Shown here one piece after another: positions 7,301-13,818 of a stretch of 13,818 nucleotides of DNA; within the stretch, counting starts at the first letter, position 1, and each line of letters starts with the position of its first letter. Source of the DNA: CAZSGN01 sp964606415 (GTDB lineage: Bacteria; Bacteroidota; Bacteroidia; Bacteroidales; JBBRXJ01); assembly GCA_964606415.1 (NCBI GenBank), contig CAZSGN010000052.1, positions 1 to 13,818 on the forward strand, in the 5' to 3' direction. The notes under the pieces are model-generated. The model was not told the origin of the DNA. It did not search any database and saw only the letters and a list, made by a program, of their open reading frames with translations. The position numbers were made by a program, and so were the translations under genes.

Positions 7301-7369
7301 GGTATTATTGAGGAAGCTCGCAAAAAACATGATATGCTGGTGGATAAAGAAAATCAAATAGATGAGTAG
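4331..7369 (+). CDS. Large exported tetratricopeptide-repeat (TPR) protein
   Basis: The 1012-residue protein begins with a signal peptide (MYYRFFLLLITGVFVSTLLSV), predicted to be cleaved after Ala23 to leave Gln24. No cysteine sits at the cleavage site, so it is periplasmic or loosely bound to the outer membrane rather than a lipoprotein. From about residue 35 to the end it is built almost entirely of TPR-like helix pairs of about 34 residues, with repeated motifs of the type A-x-x-Y-x-x-A-x-x-x-F/Y and Y-x-L-G-x-x-Y (for example ALYHLGDCYLQMEEKEKAQLA and AEAYYRLKEFDKAADDY); I estimate about 20 repeats. Such solenoids, as in BamD, CpoB/YbgF and the T9SS protein PorW/SprE, act as binding scaffolds; no enzyme domain is visible. 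The stop overlaps the next gene's start by 8 bases, implying coupled translation with the outer-membrane barrel. The partner and precise role are unknown. Confidence 0.88.
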   Translation: MYYRFFLLLITGVFVSTLLSVDAQRSAEYHSLHNDLQKGIELFDQNRFSAAQYHFEQALEKYDSRFATLKAEASYYQALCAVRLFHQNADYLINKFIEEHPWSPRLNSVNLEMARHKFQNEDYAKAVEWFLNVDVYKIDPDEAAEKYFKTGFAYFKMDSFAKARVEFYQIIDEDTKYTDPALYYYSHTAYRQKNFETALNGFNRLKNSRNFGPIVPYYIIQVLYEQEKYQQIIDYAPVLMDEVTDSRKAEFARITGEAFYHEGKYDSASLFLSVFQDKADTITKDDYYRLGYVRYRLNEYDSAAFYFEKLSNDTSLQSQNALYHLGDCYLQMEEKEKAQLAFYAASSQDADTLIQRDALFNYAMLTYELSSSPFHDEVEAFTEYINRYPNSGKSDVAFKYLMLSYMSTNNYKGALSSIDRIKEKSEEIKKAYQRVAFYRAQELFTNLQFKEAIELYDKSLTYQEYDPDIAGKAHYWRAEAYYRLKEFDKAADDYNLFLKTHGALHLPNYFEAHYGLGYALFKQQDYQKAVDWFRKYIDFKKGEETDKRADACNRAADCYFVTGGYRQAVNYYEKAAEMNRIDVDYALFQKGFALGLLGKHQEKVAVLKQLLEESEQSTYKDDAMFQLGRAFVELNRYDSAEYYYQVIVQKHDKVSYISKALVNLGLIYYSQDNNDQALAVYERVVEEYEGTEDAKNALLGIKNIYMDQNDIDAYFDYVEALDGKVKVTRTQKDSLLYSSAEDVYMKGDCENALDKFERYIKQYPDGGFLINTYYYMADCYAKMNEYEKALEAYQFVTSKPHNIFTEEALLGEARMLYKEKNYKEAVDIYKRVEQEAEVKSNIQEARIRKMRAWHELNEYDSTIKAANMVLEQPKIDEEIRREAWYVKAKAYLMKEEKASALDYFEKINDDVRSEQGAEAMYWTIKINDEQGNKSEAKKMVYEFVDKNTPQRYWLGKAFILLADIFDEEGQDFQAIKTLKSLIDNYDNENDGIIEEARKKHDMLVDKENQIDE

Positions 7370-9050
7370 AACAGGGTCAATATATTATTTTGTTATTGTT
7401 CTGGTTTTGAGCGCTTTGTCTCAAAGCCTGGATATTCAGGCACAGGATATTGATAAGGATGTGCATGTGGTTAAGCCTTACGAACCTTCTATTTCCGATG
7501 CTTTTAAAATTAATGAACTTCCAGGATTGGATGATTCAACATCCATAAAACCTGAAGCAAACTATTACCTGGTACCACATGAACTTAGTACAGAATTTAC
7601 ACCCAGGCACATCAATCCCGCTAAAATGCTGGGAGTACCTTTGTCAAAATTGTATCCTAACTTTTTCAGGTTTGGCATGGGTAACTACACAACGCCTATG
7701 GTAGAGGCCAGGGTGAATAGCTTACGAAATGAAGAATATTCATGGGGCGCCCATTTTATACATGAATCCAGCTTTGGTAAAATTAAAAAGGCCGATGATG
7801 AAAGGGTTGAGGCGCCTTATCATGATACCCGGCTGGATCTTTTTGGGAAAAAAATGTGGGAGCAAAATGAATTGAAGGGGAGTATAAATTTTGACCGATT
7901 TGGGTTTAACTATTATGGCTATGATACGGCTGTTAGAAATCAACTTGATAAGGATGTTTTTTCGGAGAATTATAAAACAAATAATAGCCGCCAGCATTAT
8001 ACTGATTTAAAAACCAATTTTGAATTTCAGTCTGTTCGTTTTCAGGATACATCTTCTTTGGATTATCAGGTAGTTGCCGGATATCGGGATTTTAGGGATC
8101 GCTTTAATAATCGGGCTAATCATATACAGGTGAAGGCAAAAGCGCAAAAGTATATCTGGGAAAACCAAATAGGATTAGAACTGGGATGGGAGAAGTTCTT
8201 GCATGATTATTCAAAACAAGATCACACTATTGTTAATATACAGCCTTATTTGGAACGGTACGGGGAGGTGTGGAATGTCTTTGCTGGTATTGATTTTTAT
8301 CATAATAAAACAGATTCCAATACCACGTATCACTATTACCCAACGGGTAAGATTGAACTAAATGTGATTAACTATTTTCTTAAACCATATATTGGTGTTA
8401 AAGGAAAATATGATGTAAATTCACTTTATGATGTTGTTGCAGAGAATCCATATATCAGGCCGGGCCTTAATGTGCAATCATCAGAGCATGAATTGACCTT
8501 CTTTGGCGGGGCTAAAGGTACACTTACCCCAAAATTAAGTTTTAATGTGAATTATCTTTATTCTATTATTGATGATGAACATTTCTTCGTGATTGATCAA
8601 TCTTCTGTTCTCAATAATCAGTATACTGTCGTTTATGATGATGTGGAGCTTTCTGAATATACTGCCGAGTTAACTTATAATCATAATGACCGGCTGGAGT
8701 TTATGGCTACCGGTCAGTTAAGAAATTACCTTTTGTATTCTATTGATTATGCTTACCATGTGCCCAAATGGCAGTTGAATTTTGCAGCCCGGTACAATAT
8801 ACAGAATAAAATTGTTTCTGAATTTGAGGTTATTGGTTATGGTAAGCGTTTTGCTAGCGATAATAATGCTTCTGATCCGGTATCCTTAAATCCTTATTTG
8901 GATTTTAATTGGAAAATTAATTACAAGTATTCTTCTGTAATGTCTTTCTACCTCGATTTGCGGAATTTTACCGCTACAAAATACAGTCACTGGCATCAAT
9001 ATCCTGCCCAGCGTTTTAATTTTATGCTTGGAATGACTTATGCGCTTTAA
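7362..9050 (+). CDS. Outer-membrane beta-barrel protein partnered with the TPR protein
   Basis: The 562-residue protein has a signal peptide predicted to be cut after Ala27, leaving Gln28. A short periplasmic N-terminal part follows, containing KDVHVVKPYEPSISDAFKIN at about 32-51. The rest is a long series of alternating polar/aromatic strands typical of an outer-membrane barrel, for example LEFMATGQLRNYLLYSIDY, WQLNFAARYNI and the closing RFNFMLGMTYAL. It is too short for a SusC/TonB-dependent transporter, and I see neither a plug domain nor a clear TonB box. I recall the V-x-V-V-x-P-Y-E-P-x-x-S-D-A-x-K-I-N segment in Bacteroidota proteins sometimes labelled TonB-dependent receptor, but this is unverified. 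It overlaps the TPR gene by 8 bases and the following barrel gene by 11. A barrel that docks the TPR protein, or a channel, is inferred; substrate unknown. Confidence 0.82.
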   Translation: MSRTGSIYYFVIVLVLSALSQSLDIQAQDIDKDVHVVKPYEPSISDAFKINELPGLDDSTSIKPEANYYLVPHELSTEFTPRHINPAKMLGVPLSKLYPNFFRFGMGNYTTPMVEARVNSLRNEEYSWGAHFIHESSFGKIKKADDERVEAPYHDTRLDLFGKKMWEQNELKGSINFDRFGFNYYGYDTAVRNQLDKDVFSENYKTNNSRQHYTDLKTNFEFQSVRFQDTSSLDYQVVAGYRDFRDRFNNRANHIQVKAKAQKYIWENQIGLELGWEKFLHDYSKQDHTIVNIQPYLERYGEVWNVFAGIDFYHNKTDSNTTYHYYPTGKIELNVINYFLKPYIGVKGKYDVNSLYDVVAENPYIRPGLNVQSSEHELTFFGGAKGTLTPKLSFNVNYLYSIIDDEHFFVIDQSSVLNNQYTVVYDDVELSEYTAELTYNHNDRLEFMATGQLRNYLLYSIDYAYHVPKWQLNFAARYNIQNKIVSEFEVIGYGKRFASDNNASDPVSLNPYLDFNWKINYKYSSVMSFYLDLRNFTATKYSHWHQYPAQRFNFMLGMTYAL

Positions 9051-9732
9051 AATGAAACATTTTAAATATTTTATTTCTGAAAGATTGGTGTTTGCCGTTT
9101 TGTTTATTGGCTTTTGGGTACCAGGGAAGTCTCTTTTCGCACAATATGATTCAATACCTGCCAGAAATAATGTCATTAAAACAAATCCTTATGGATACTT
9201 GATTGATGCCTACACTTTTGGATATGAACGTATGGTTGCTCCTTCGCTATCGCTACAGTTAATATATGCCCGTCAGGAATATACCATGGACGAGTTGCGT
9301 GTTGCACCGGATAAAAGCCATGAGTATGATTATCATCTGGAGTATGGTTCCAATGTTGTCATAATGGCGATGAGACATTATATGTTTAATTCGGCTTACC
9401 AGCCACATGGTCTCTTTATTGGTGTGAATTTTTTGTATGAGGCCGATAAAGAATATGCAACTTTTCTGAATAATGATCCCAATGGTATTGGTTATTATTT
9501 TACCCAACGCACAATCAGCAGAAAGTTTGGTCCCGGAATTTCCCTGGGCTATCAACTGCTTTTATTTAACAGGGTTACGGTGGAATTAAACTCTTACCTT
9601 GTTTATGCTTTTTCAGTTATTGAATCGGATCGTAAGGTAATTGAAAATGATGATTATGACCTCCCCGGAATTACAAATTCAAAACCTGCTTTGCCTGCAG
9701 TAGGTATCCATATTGGATACGCCTTTTTTTAA
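9040..9732 (+). CDS. Small outer-membrane beta-barrel protein
   Basis: The 230-residue protein starts at ATG 9040, inside the end of the preceding gene. A second in-frame ATG at 9052 (MKHFKYF), one base past that gene's stop, is an equally good start and gives a more standard signal peptide. Cleavage after the Ala of SLFAQ leaves an N-terminal Gln. The mature part shows short amphipathic strands (TFGYERMVAPSLSLQLIYAR, FGPGISLGYQLLLFNRVTVELN) and ends GIHIGYAFF, with the terminal Phe that marks outer-membrane barrels for assembly. Size and sequence style suggest an 8-10-strand barrel, like the DUF3575/OmpA-like barrels of Bacteroidota, without an OmpA peptidoglycan-binding domain. As third gene of the TPR operon it may be an accessory of the same complex. 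Barrel identity is well supported; function is unknown. Confidence 0.8.
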   Translation: MRFKMKHFKYFISERLVFAVLFIGFWVPGKSLFAQYDSIPARNNVIKTNPYGYLIDAYTFGYERMVAPSLSLQLIYARQEYTMDELRVAPDKSHEYDYHLEYGSNVVIMAMRHYMFNSAYQPHGLFIGVNFLYEADKEYATFLNNDPNGIGYYFTQRTISRKFGPGISLGYQLLLFNRVTVELNSYLVYAFSVIESDRKVIENDDYDLPGITNSKPALPAVGIHIGYAFF

Positions 9733-9825
9733 ATATGATAAGCAATTATTAGTCAGGTTGTTAATGATGGATGTTTGTTAACTCAATGTTAATAAATAGA
9801 TGGGTATTATCTGTTAAAAAACATG

Positions 9826-9853
9826 GTTGAACGGGTATAATTGATTAATTTTG
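9826..9853 (+). promoter_or_regulatory. Probable gyrB promoter
   Basis: TAATTTTG at 9846-9853 is an exact TAnnTTTG -7 element, 75 bases before the gyrB start. The best -33 candidate is GTTG at 9826-9829, with a rather short spacing of 16. The 196-base gap after the preceding operon and the AT-rich leader support an independent promoter for gyrB. Confidence 0.5.
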
Positions 9854-9928
9854 TAAGGCTTAAAAAAAGCATATTTTAGTTATTAAAAAAAATATTAATC
9901 AAAATCCACTTAATTAAAAATTAAATAG

Positions 9929-11914
9929 ATGGTTGACGAAACAATAAACACAGATTCCCCGGAAAAATCTATGGAGTATTCTGCTGAGAGTATTCAAATT
10001 TTAGAAGGTCTGGAGGCAGTAAGGAAAAGGCCGGCGATGTATATTGGAGACGTGAGTGTAAAGGGATTGCATCATCTTGTTTACGAGGTAGTGGATAATT
10101 CCATTGATGAAGCCCTGGCGGGCCATTGTGATAACATCTCGGTCATTATTAATGAGGATAATTCCATTACCGTGGAAGATGATGGAAGAGGCATTCCGGT
10201 TGATTATCATGAAAAAGAACAAAAATCTGCACTTGAAGTTGTTATGACAGTGCTTCATGCCGGGGGGAAATTTAACAAAGATAGTTATAAGGTTTCCGGG
10301 GGGCTTCATGGTGTTGGCGTTTCTTGTGTTAATGCCTTGTCTTCAACCTTAAAAGCTGAGGTTTTTAAAAAAGGTGAGGTGTGGATGCAGGAATATCGAA
10401 AAGGAACGCCTGTCACAGATATTAAATCGATTGGTAAATCTGATAAAACAGGTACCCGAATCACTTTTAAGCCTGACGAGGATATTTTTAATGAAAAAGT
10501 TTACAACTTTGAAATTCTGGCTTCCCGTTTAAGAGAATTGGCTTTCCTTAATAAGGGAATACGTTTGCATATTGTTGATAAACGCGAATTAATTGATAAT
10601 AACGGGGAAGGTGAGGCATACCGCGAGGCTGAATTTTATTCGGAAGAAGGACTGAAAGAGTTTGTTAAATTCCTTGATGATTCACGTGAATCACTTGTTG
10701 ATGAAGTAATTCATGTTTCCACGGAAAAAAATAATTTGCCTGTGGAGATTGCTATGCAGTATAATACTTCTTACAGTGAAAATGTTTTTTCTTATGTGAA
10801 TAATATTAATACGATCGAGGGAGGTACGCATCTCTCCGGATTCCGAAGGGGCCTAACCCGGACTCTGAAAAATTATGCCGATAATTCAGGCATGCTTGAA
10901 AAACTGAAATTTGAAATTAGCGGGGATGATTTCAGAGAAGGATTAACAGCTGTTATTTCTGTAAAAGTTGCTGAACCTCAGTTTGAGGGGCAAACCAAAA
11001 CAAAACTTGGTAATTCTGATGTTACTGGTGCTGTGGATCAGGCAACAAGTAGCTTATTGTCTAATTACCTGGAAGAGAATCCCAAAGATGCTAAATCAAT
11101 TGTTCAGAAAGTGATTCTTGCTGCACAGGCACGTCATGCTGCTCGTAAAGCTCGCGAGATGGTGCAGCGTAAAAATGTGCTTTCCGGGGCTGGATTGCCT
11201 GGTAAATTAGCTGATTGTTCATCCAGAGATCCTGAAAAAGGAGAATTGTTCCTGGTTGAGGGTGATTCTGCCGGCGGTACAGCTAAACAAGGACGAAATA
11301 GGGAGTTTCAGGCTATTATGCCTTTGAGGGGTAAAATTCTGAATGTGGAAAAAGCCATGCAACATAAGATATTTGAAAATGAGGAAATTAAAAATATATT
11401 TACAGCGCTTGGTGTAACAATGGGGACTAAAGAGGACAGCAAGGAGTTAAATCTTGAGAAACTCCGGTATAATAAGGTTATCATCATGACGGATGCGGAT
11501 GTGGATGGTAGTCATATTGCTACCCTGATTATGACATTCTTCTTCCGCTACATGAATGAATTAATTAAAAATGGTCATTTGTATATTGCTACGCCTCCTT
11601 TTTATCTTGTGAAAAGAGGAAAAGAATACCGGTATTGCTGGGATGATGAAGAACGGAAAAAGGCAGTGGAAGAATTAAGTAAAGGGAAAGATACTGCTAA
11701 TGTTGGTGTACAGCGATACAAAGGTTTGGGAGAAATGAATTCTGAGCAATTATGGGAAACAACCATGGATCCTGAATTTAGAAAATTACGCCAGGTAACA
11801 ATTGAAAGTGCTGCTGAGGCGGACCATATTTTTTCTATGCTAATGGGGGATGAAGTCCCGCCAAGAAGAGAGTTCATTGAATCACATGCCAAATATGCGA
11901 ATATTGATGCTTAA
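9929..11914 (+). CDS. gyrB: DNA gyrase subunit B
   Basis: The 661-residue ATPase subunit of the type IIA topoisomerase DNA gyrase pairs with GyrA (not in the window) to introduce negative supercoils. The GHKL ATPase domain shows catalytic Glu53 and Asn57 in VYEVVDNSIDEA, Asp84 in EDDGRGIP, GGLHGVG at 124-130 and the transducer-domain QTK (Gln355-Lys357) that contacts ATP phosphate. The TOPRIM domain shows EGDSAGG from Glu444 and the metal-binding DADVDG from Asp522. The C-terminal segment QRYKGLGEMNSEQLWETTMDP is a GyrB hallmark and argues against ParE. Length matches the short GyrB class, which lacks the insertion of about 170 residues found in E. coli GyrB. The start is ATG at 9929, and the first 15 or so residues before MEYSAESIQILEG are a non-conserved extension. 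It appears monocistronic. Sequence and motifs are intact. Confidence 0.97.
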   Translation: MVDETINTDSPEKSMEYSAESIQILEGLEAVRKRPAMYIGDVSVKGLHHLVYEVVDNSIDEALAGHCDNISVIINEDNSITVEDDGRGIPVDYHEKEQKSALEVVMTVLHAGGKFNKDSYKVSGGLHGVGVSCVNALSSTLKAEVFKKGEVWMQEYRKGTPVTDIKSIGKSDKTGTRITFKPDEDIFNEKVYNFEILASRLRELAFLNKGIRLHIVDKRELIDNNGEGEAYREAEFYSEEGLKEFVKFLDDSRESLVDEVIHVSTEKNNLPVEIAMQYNTSYSENVFSYVNNINTIEGGTHLSGFRRGLTRTLKNYADNSGMLEKLKFEISGDDFREGLTAVISVKVAEPQFEGQTKTKLGNSDVTGAVDQATSSLLSNYLEENPKDAKSIVQKVILAAQARHAARKAREMVQRKNVLSGAGLPGKLADCSSRDPEKGELFLVEGDSAGGTAKQGRNREFQAIMPLRGKILNVEKAMQHKIFENEEIKNIFTALGVTMGTKEDSKELNLEKLRYNKVIIMTDADVDGSHIATLIMTFFFRYMNELIKNGHLYIATPPFYLVKRGKEYRYCWDDEERKKAVEELSKGKDTANVGVQRYKGLGEMNSEQLWETTMDPEFRKLRQVTIESAAEADHIFSMLMGDEVPPRREFIESHAKYANIDA

Positions 11915-11932
11915 AATGTATAAAAATGTCCT

Positions 11933-11965
11933 AAAATTGATTCGCTTTTTATTTTGAATCATTTT
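11933..11965 (+). terminator. Weak terminator-like hairpin after gyrB
   Basis: AAAATTGATTC (11933-11943) pairs with GAATCATTTT (11956-11965) with one bulged base and a 12-base T-rich loop, about 19 bases after the gyrB stop. The following bases (AATTCTACTTTGA) are only partly T-rich, so termination efficiency is doubtful. Confidence 0.35.
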
Positions 11966-12348
11966 AATTCTACTTTGATACATTAAAACATTTAATCAAA
12001 ATCGTCTTAATCCATAAAAGATTTATTTTGTATAAATAAACCTCTTCTTCTTTTAGCGGGAAAGAAAAAAGAAAGTTTATATAGCAATAACATGTTTAAA
12101 ATTTAGAAATAAAAGTTTAACTATTCTAAAAATCAATGATTTACCCCTGTGTTTTAATGATTCGTGTTTTATAAGTTATTATGAAACTTTTGTAATTTAA
12201 AATCAGTAATTTATGTACTTTGCCTTATAAGTTGACTGTATTCCCGCCATAAAATGCGACATTATATTTTGATGCGGATCAGGAGGTCTGAATTTGAAAA
12301 ATATATAACTTTGTAATAAATCAATTACCCATTGTTTAGCACTTTTTG
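11966..12348. other. Gene-free convergent region with orphan promoter-like motifs
   Basis: No convincing gene is visible. On the + strand, TTTG at 12189-12192 is followed after 23 bases by the -7-like TACTTTG at 12216-12222. An exact TAACTTTG lies at 12306-12313. Neither has a + strand gene downstream: both point into the antisense of the TolC gene. Between them lies a 20-codon frame (12254-12316, MRHYILMRIRRSEFEKYITL) and an AGGAGG at 12281-12286 with no useful start after it. Candidate readings are a small RNA, an antisense transcript, or the remains of a lost gene. Confidence 0.4.
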
Positions 12349-13686
12349 CTAGATGACCTGTTTTATTAATCTTCCGCTAAGCCTTAAGATATCAATGCGG
12401 GTATACTGGATGGCTAATTCGACCGAAATCTTTTTTTCCTGAATTCGTGTTAGGGCATTTTGGGTAAGGCGAAAATCATATCCATTAATAGCCCCTAGTT
12501 CAAATTGTTTCTGCGCAATATCTAATGACTCCCGGGCTGCCTTAATACTTTCTTTTAATAAATGGCGTTGCCGGACAAGCGATTCATGGTCATTAAGTCG
12601 CTGATTTAACGTTGATCTAAGCGCTTTGGATCGTTGATTTTTTTCAAGATCACTAATATCTTCTTTGATGCGGGCATTTTTAATTTGCAGGTTTTCTTTG
12701 CTTCCATCAAATAAGTTAAAACGAATTCTTATTCCATATTGTGGTCCGAAACGGTTTGAGGATTCTACAAACCCGACTTCACTTGTTTGTTCTGAATAAG
12801 AATAATTGCCGAATAAAGCAATTTCCGGGAAACGGTCTCCTGCTTCGATCTTGTGGTTACATTCAGCGATTAATTGGTTTAATTGGGCTTTTTTTAGTTC
12901 GATGTTTGATTGAAGTACTTTTTGAATCAGGCTGTCTTTATTTTGCTTTTTTTCCTCGAGAATAATGTCTTCGGAAGAGGGAAGGATGGGCGCATCCAGG
13001 TCACGGTTGATTACCTGGTTGATTTGCACCTGTATATTATTGATGGTTGATTGTTGATCGATTACTTTTGCACTGTCCGCCAGCAAATCCACCAAAGCTT
13101 GTTGGTAAAGCAGTGAATTGCCTAAGCCAATTGTTTCCCTTTGTTTTTCCAGTTTAAGTCGGTATTTTGAAACAGAAAGTGTTTGTTGGTACTTCTTAAG
13201 CTTTTCGTGTTCTTTTTTTAAGTAAAAGTATGCTTTTGCGAGATCTGCGATTGTTTGTTCAATATAATATTTGACCGTAAGGATCCCGGATTGCTCAAAA
13301 TGAGACAATTTATCACGGCGTGCGAACATTTTTAATCCGTCAAAAATGATCCAGTCGAGTTCAATAAATGCCTGTCCGGAAGTTTGCCGTGCTCCCTGTC
13401 CAACACGGGATGCTCCTGTATAAAAATTGGATCGTGAATCTTCCCTTGAAAAGCCTTGTTCTGCATTAAGAGATAAAGTTGGAAGGAAGCCGGCGTTGCC
13501 TAAAGTATTGTTGTTTTTTTCAATAGAGGCTTCTTTCCGGGCTATTCTGATTTGATAATTTTCTTGCAATGTCTTTTCAGCAAGCTCCTGTAAGGTAAAT
13601 AATTCCTGACTGATACCTGATGAAATAAATAATAGCAAGAGAAATAGAGCAGTAAATAGTCTTTTATGCTTGTTCTTCAATAACAT
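12349..13686 (-). CDS. TolC-family outer-membrane efflux channel
   Basis: The 445-residue outer-membrane factor is the exit duct of a tripartite RND efflux or export pump. The signal peptide MLLKNKHKRLFTALFLLLLF is cut after Ser26 to leave Gln27. The mature protein has the internal two-fold OEP repeat of the family. The first half begins LFTLQELAEKTLQENYQIRIA and NAGFLPTLSLNAEQGFS, with a strand segment QAFIELDWIIFDGLK. The second half has a matching strand segment YGIRIRFNLFDGSKENL and FPEIALFGNYSYSEQ. Long coiled-coil helices carry many Lys, Glu and Gln. The paired W/F-x-L/I-F-D-G segments before helix entry are typical. The gene starts 23 bases before the upstream pump gene ends, so the two are coupled. 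The last codon is followed by a convergent region without a clear terminator. Substrate cannot be predicted. Confidence 0.92.
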   Translation of the reverse strand: MLLKNKHKRLFTALFLLLLFISSGISQELFTLQELAEKTLQENYQIRIARKEASIEKNNNTLGNAGFLPTLSLNAEQGFSREDSRSNFYTGASRVGQGARQTSGQAFIELDWIIFDGLKMFARRDKLSHFEQSGILTVKYYIEQTIADLAKAYFYLKKEHEKLKKYQQTLSVSKYRLKLEKQRETIGLGNSLLYQQALVDLLADSAKVIDQQSTINNIQVQINQVINRDLDAPILPSSEDIILEEKKQNKDSLIQKVLQSNIELKKAQLNQLIAECNHKIEAGDRFPEIALFGNYSYSEQTSEVGFVESSNRFGPQYGIRIRFNLFDGSKENLQIKNARIKEDISDLEKNQRSKALRSTLNQRLNDHESLVRQRHLLKESIKAARESLDIAQKQFELGAINGYDFRLTQNALTRIQEKKISVELAIQYTRIDILRLSGRLIKQVI

Positions 13687-13818
13687 CGTTCATTTTTTTA
13701 TTGGTAATATAGCTATACAGTGCAGGTATAATAAATAAAGTCAACATCAGCAACAATAATACGCCACCAATAATTGATATGCCCCAATGAATACGGCTGG
13801 CAACAGCACCAAGAAATT
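13664..13818 (-). CDS. C-terminal end of an RND efflux pump (AcrB/CusA-like), partial
   Basis: Read on the minus strand from the window edge, the frame gives 50 residues (plus two bases of an incomplete codon) ending at the TAA complementary to 13664-13666. It reads ASRIHWGISIIGGVLLLLML, then TLFIIPALYSYITNKKMNDV. This matches the last transmembrane helix of RND inner-membrane pumps, including the GG-x4-(hydrophobic)-F-x-x-P-x-L/V-Y segment and the short cytoplasmic tail. The gene runs off the right edge and overlaps the TolC-family gene by 23 bases, giving the order pump then outer-membrane channel. The membrane-fusion partner would be expected further upstream, outside the window. Whether it exports drugs (HAE family) or metals (HME) cannot be decided from this fragment. 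Confidence 0.85.
   Translation of the reverse strand, partial: FLGAVASRIHWGISIIGGVLLLLMLTLFIIPALYSYITNKKMNDVIEEQA

Noticed and set aside
4331..7369. T9SS component PorW/SprE
   Set aside because: Those are TPR lipoproteins of about 850-900 residues with a lipid-anchored cysteine. This protein is longer, has a signal peptidase I site with no cysteine, and lacks T9SS neighbours.
7362..9050. SusC/TonB-dependent transporter
   Set aside because: At 562 residues it is too short, and I see no carboxypeptidase-like domain, plug domain or adjacent SusD partner.
9929..11914. Topoisomerase IV subunit ParE
   Set aside because: The YKGLGEMN-x-x-QLWETTMDP segment and overall layout match GyrB; ParE diverges in this region.
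12281..12286. AGGAGG as a ribosome binding site for a small gene
   Set aside because: No start codon at suitable spacing opens a frame longer than a few codons, and strong Shine-Dalgarno use is not expected in Bacteroidota.

Overview
The window reads as chromosome from a member of the Bacteroidota, probably Bacteroidales/Marinilabiliales-like, though the family is a guess. The evidence is AT-rich DNA, weak or absent Shine-Dalgarno sites, several promoter-like sites of the Bacteroidota type (TTTG, a 19-23 base gap, then TAnnTTTG), exported proteins whose predicted signal peptidase I cleavage leaves an N-terminal glutamine, a lipoprotein with a Lys-Asp-Glu tail after its cysteine, and outer-membrane beta-barrel families typical of the phylum.

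Left part (1-1100), the least ordinary stretch: the end of an unrecognised gene, a 133-residue unrecognised protein whose GC content falls steeply from its 5' to its 3' end, an overlapping small exported ORF that appears broken by one extra G in a GGGG run, and a gene-poor segment with a long imperfect hairpin, a good promoter and a perfect 20-base palindrome. These signs fit a recombining or decaying accessory patch.

Middle (1104-4046): a probable surface lipoprotein on the + strand converges with a two-gene minus-strand operon. That operon holds ftsE (ATPase of the FtsEX divisome complex) followed 12 bases later by a Wzx-type polysaccharide flippase. ftsX is not in the window.

Centre (4331-9732): a tightly packed + strand operon encodes a 1012-residue periplasmic TPR protein, a 562-residue outer-membrane beta-barrel and a 230-residue small beta-barrel. 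Each junction overlaps by 8-11 bases, which suggests translational coupling and a shared envelope complex. This is the best candidate for an undescribed system here. It is divergent from ftsE across a 284-base regulatory region with promoter candidates in both directions and a dyad repeat.

Right part (9929-13818): gyrB (DNA gyrase subunit B) with its own promoter, then a 434-base convergent non-coding region. Last is a minus-strand efflux operon in which an RND pump gene (only its C-terminus is present) runs into a TolC-family outer-membrane channel gene with a 23-base overlap.

I found no tRNA, rRNA, CRISPR array or intact insertion sequence.
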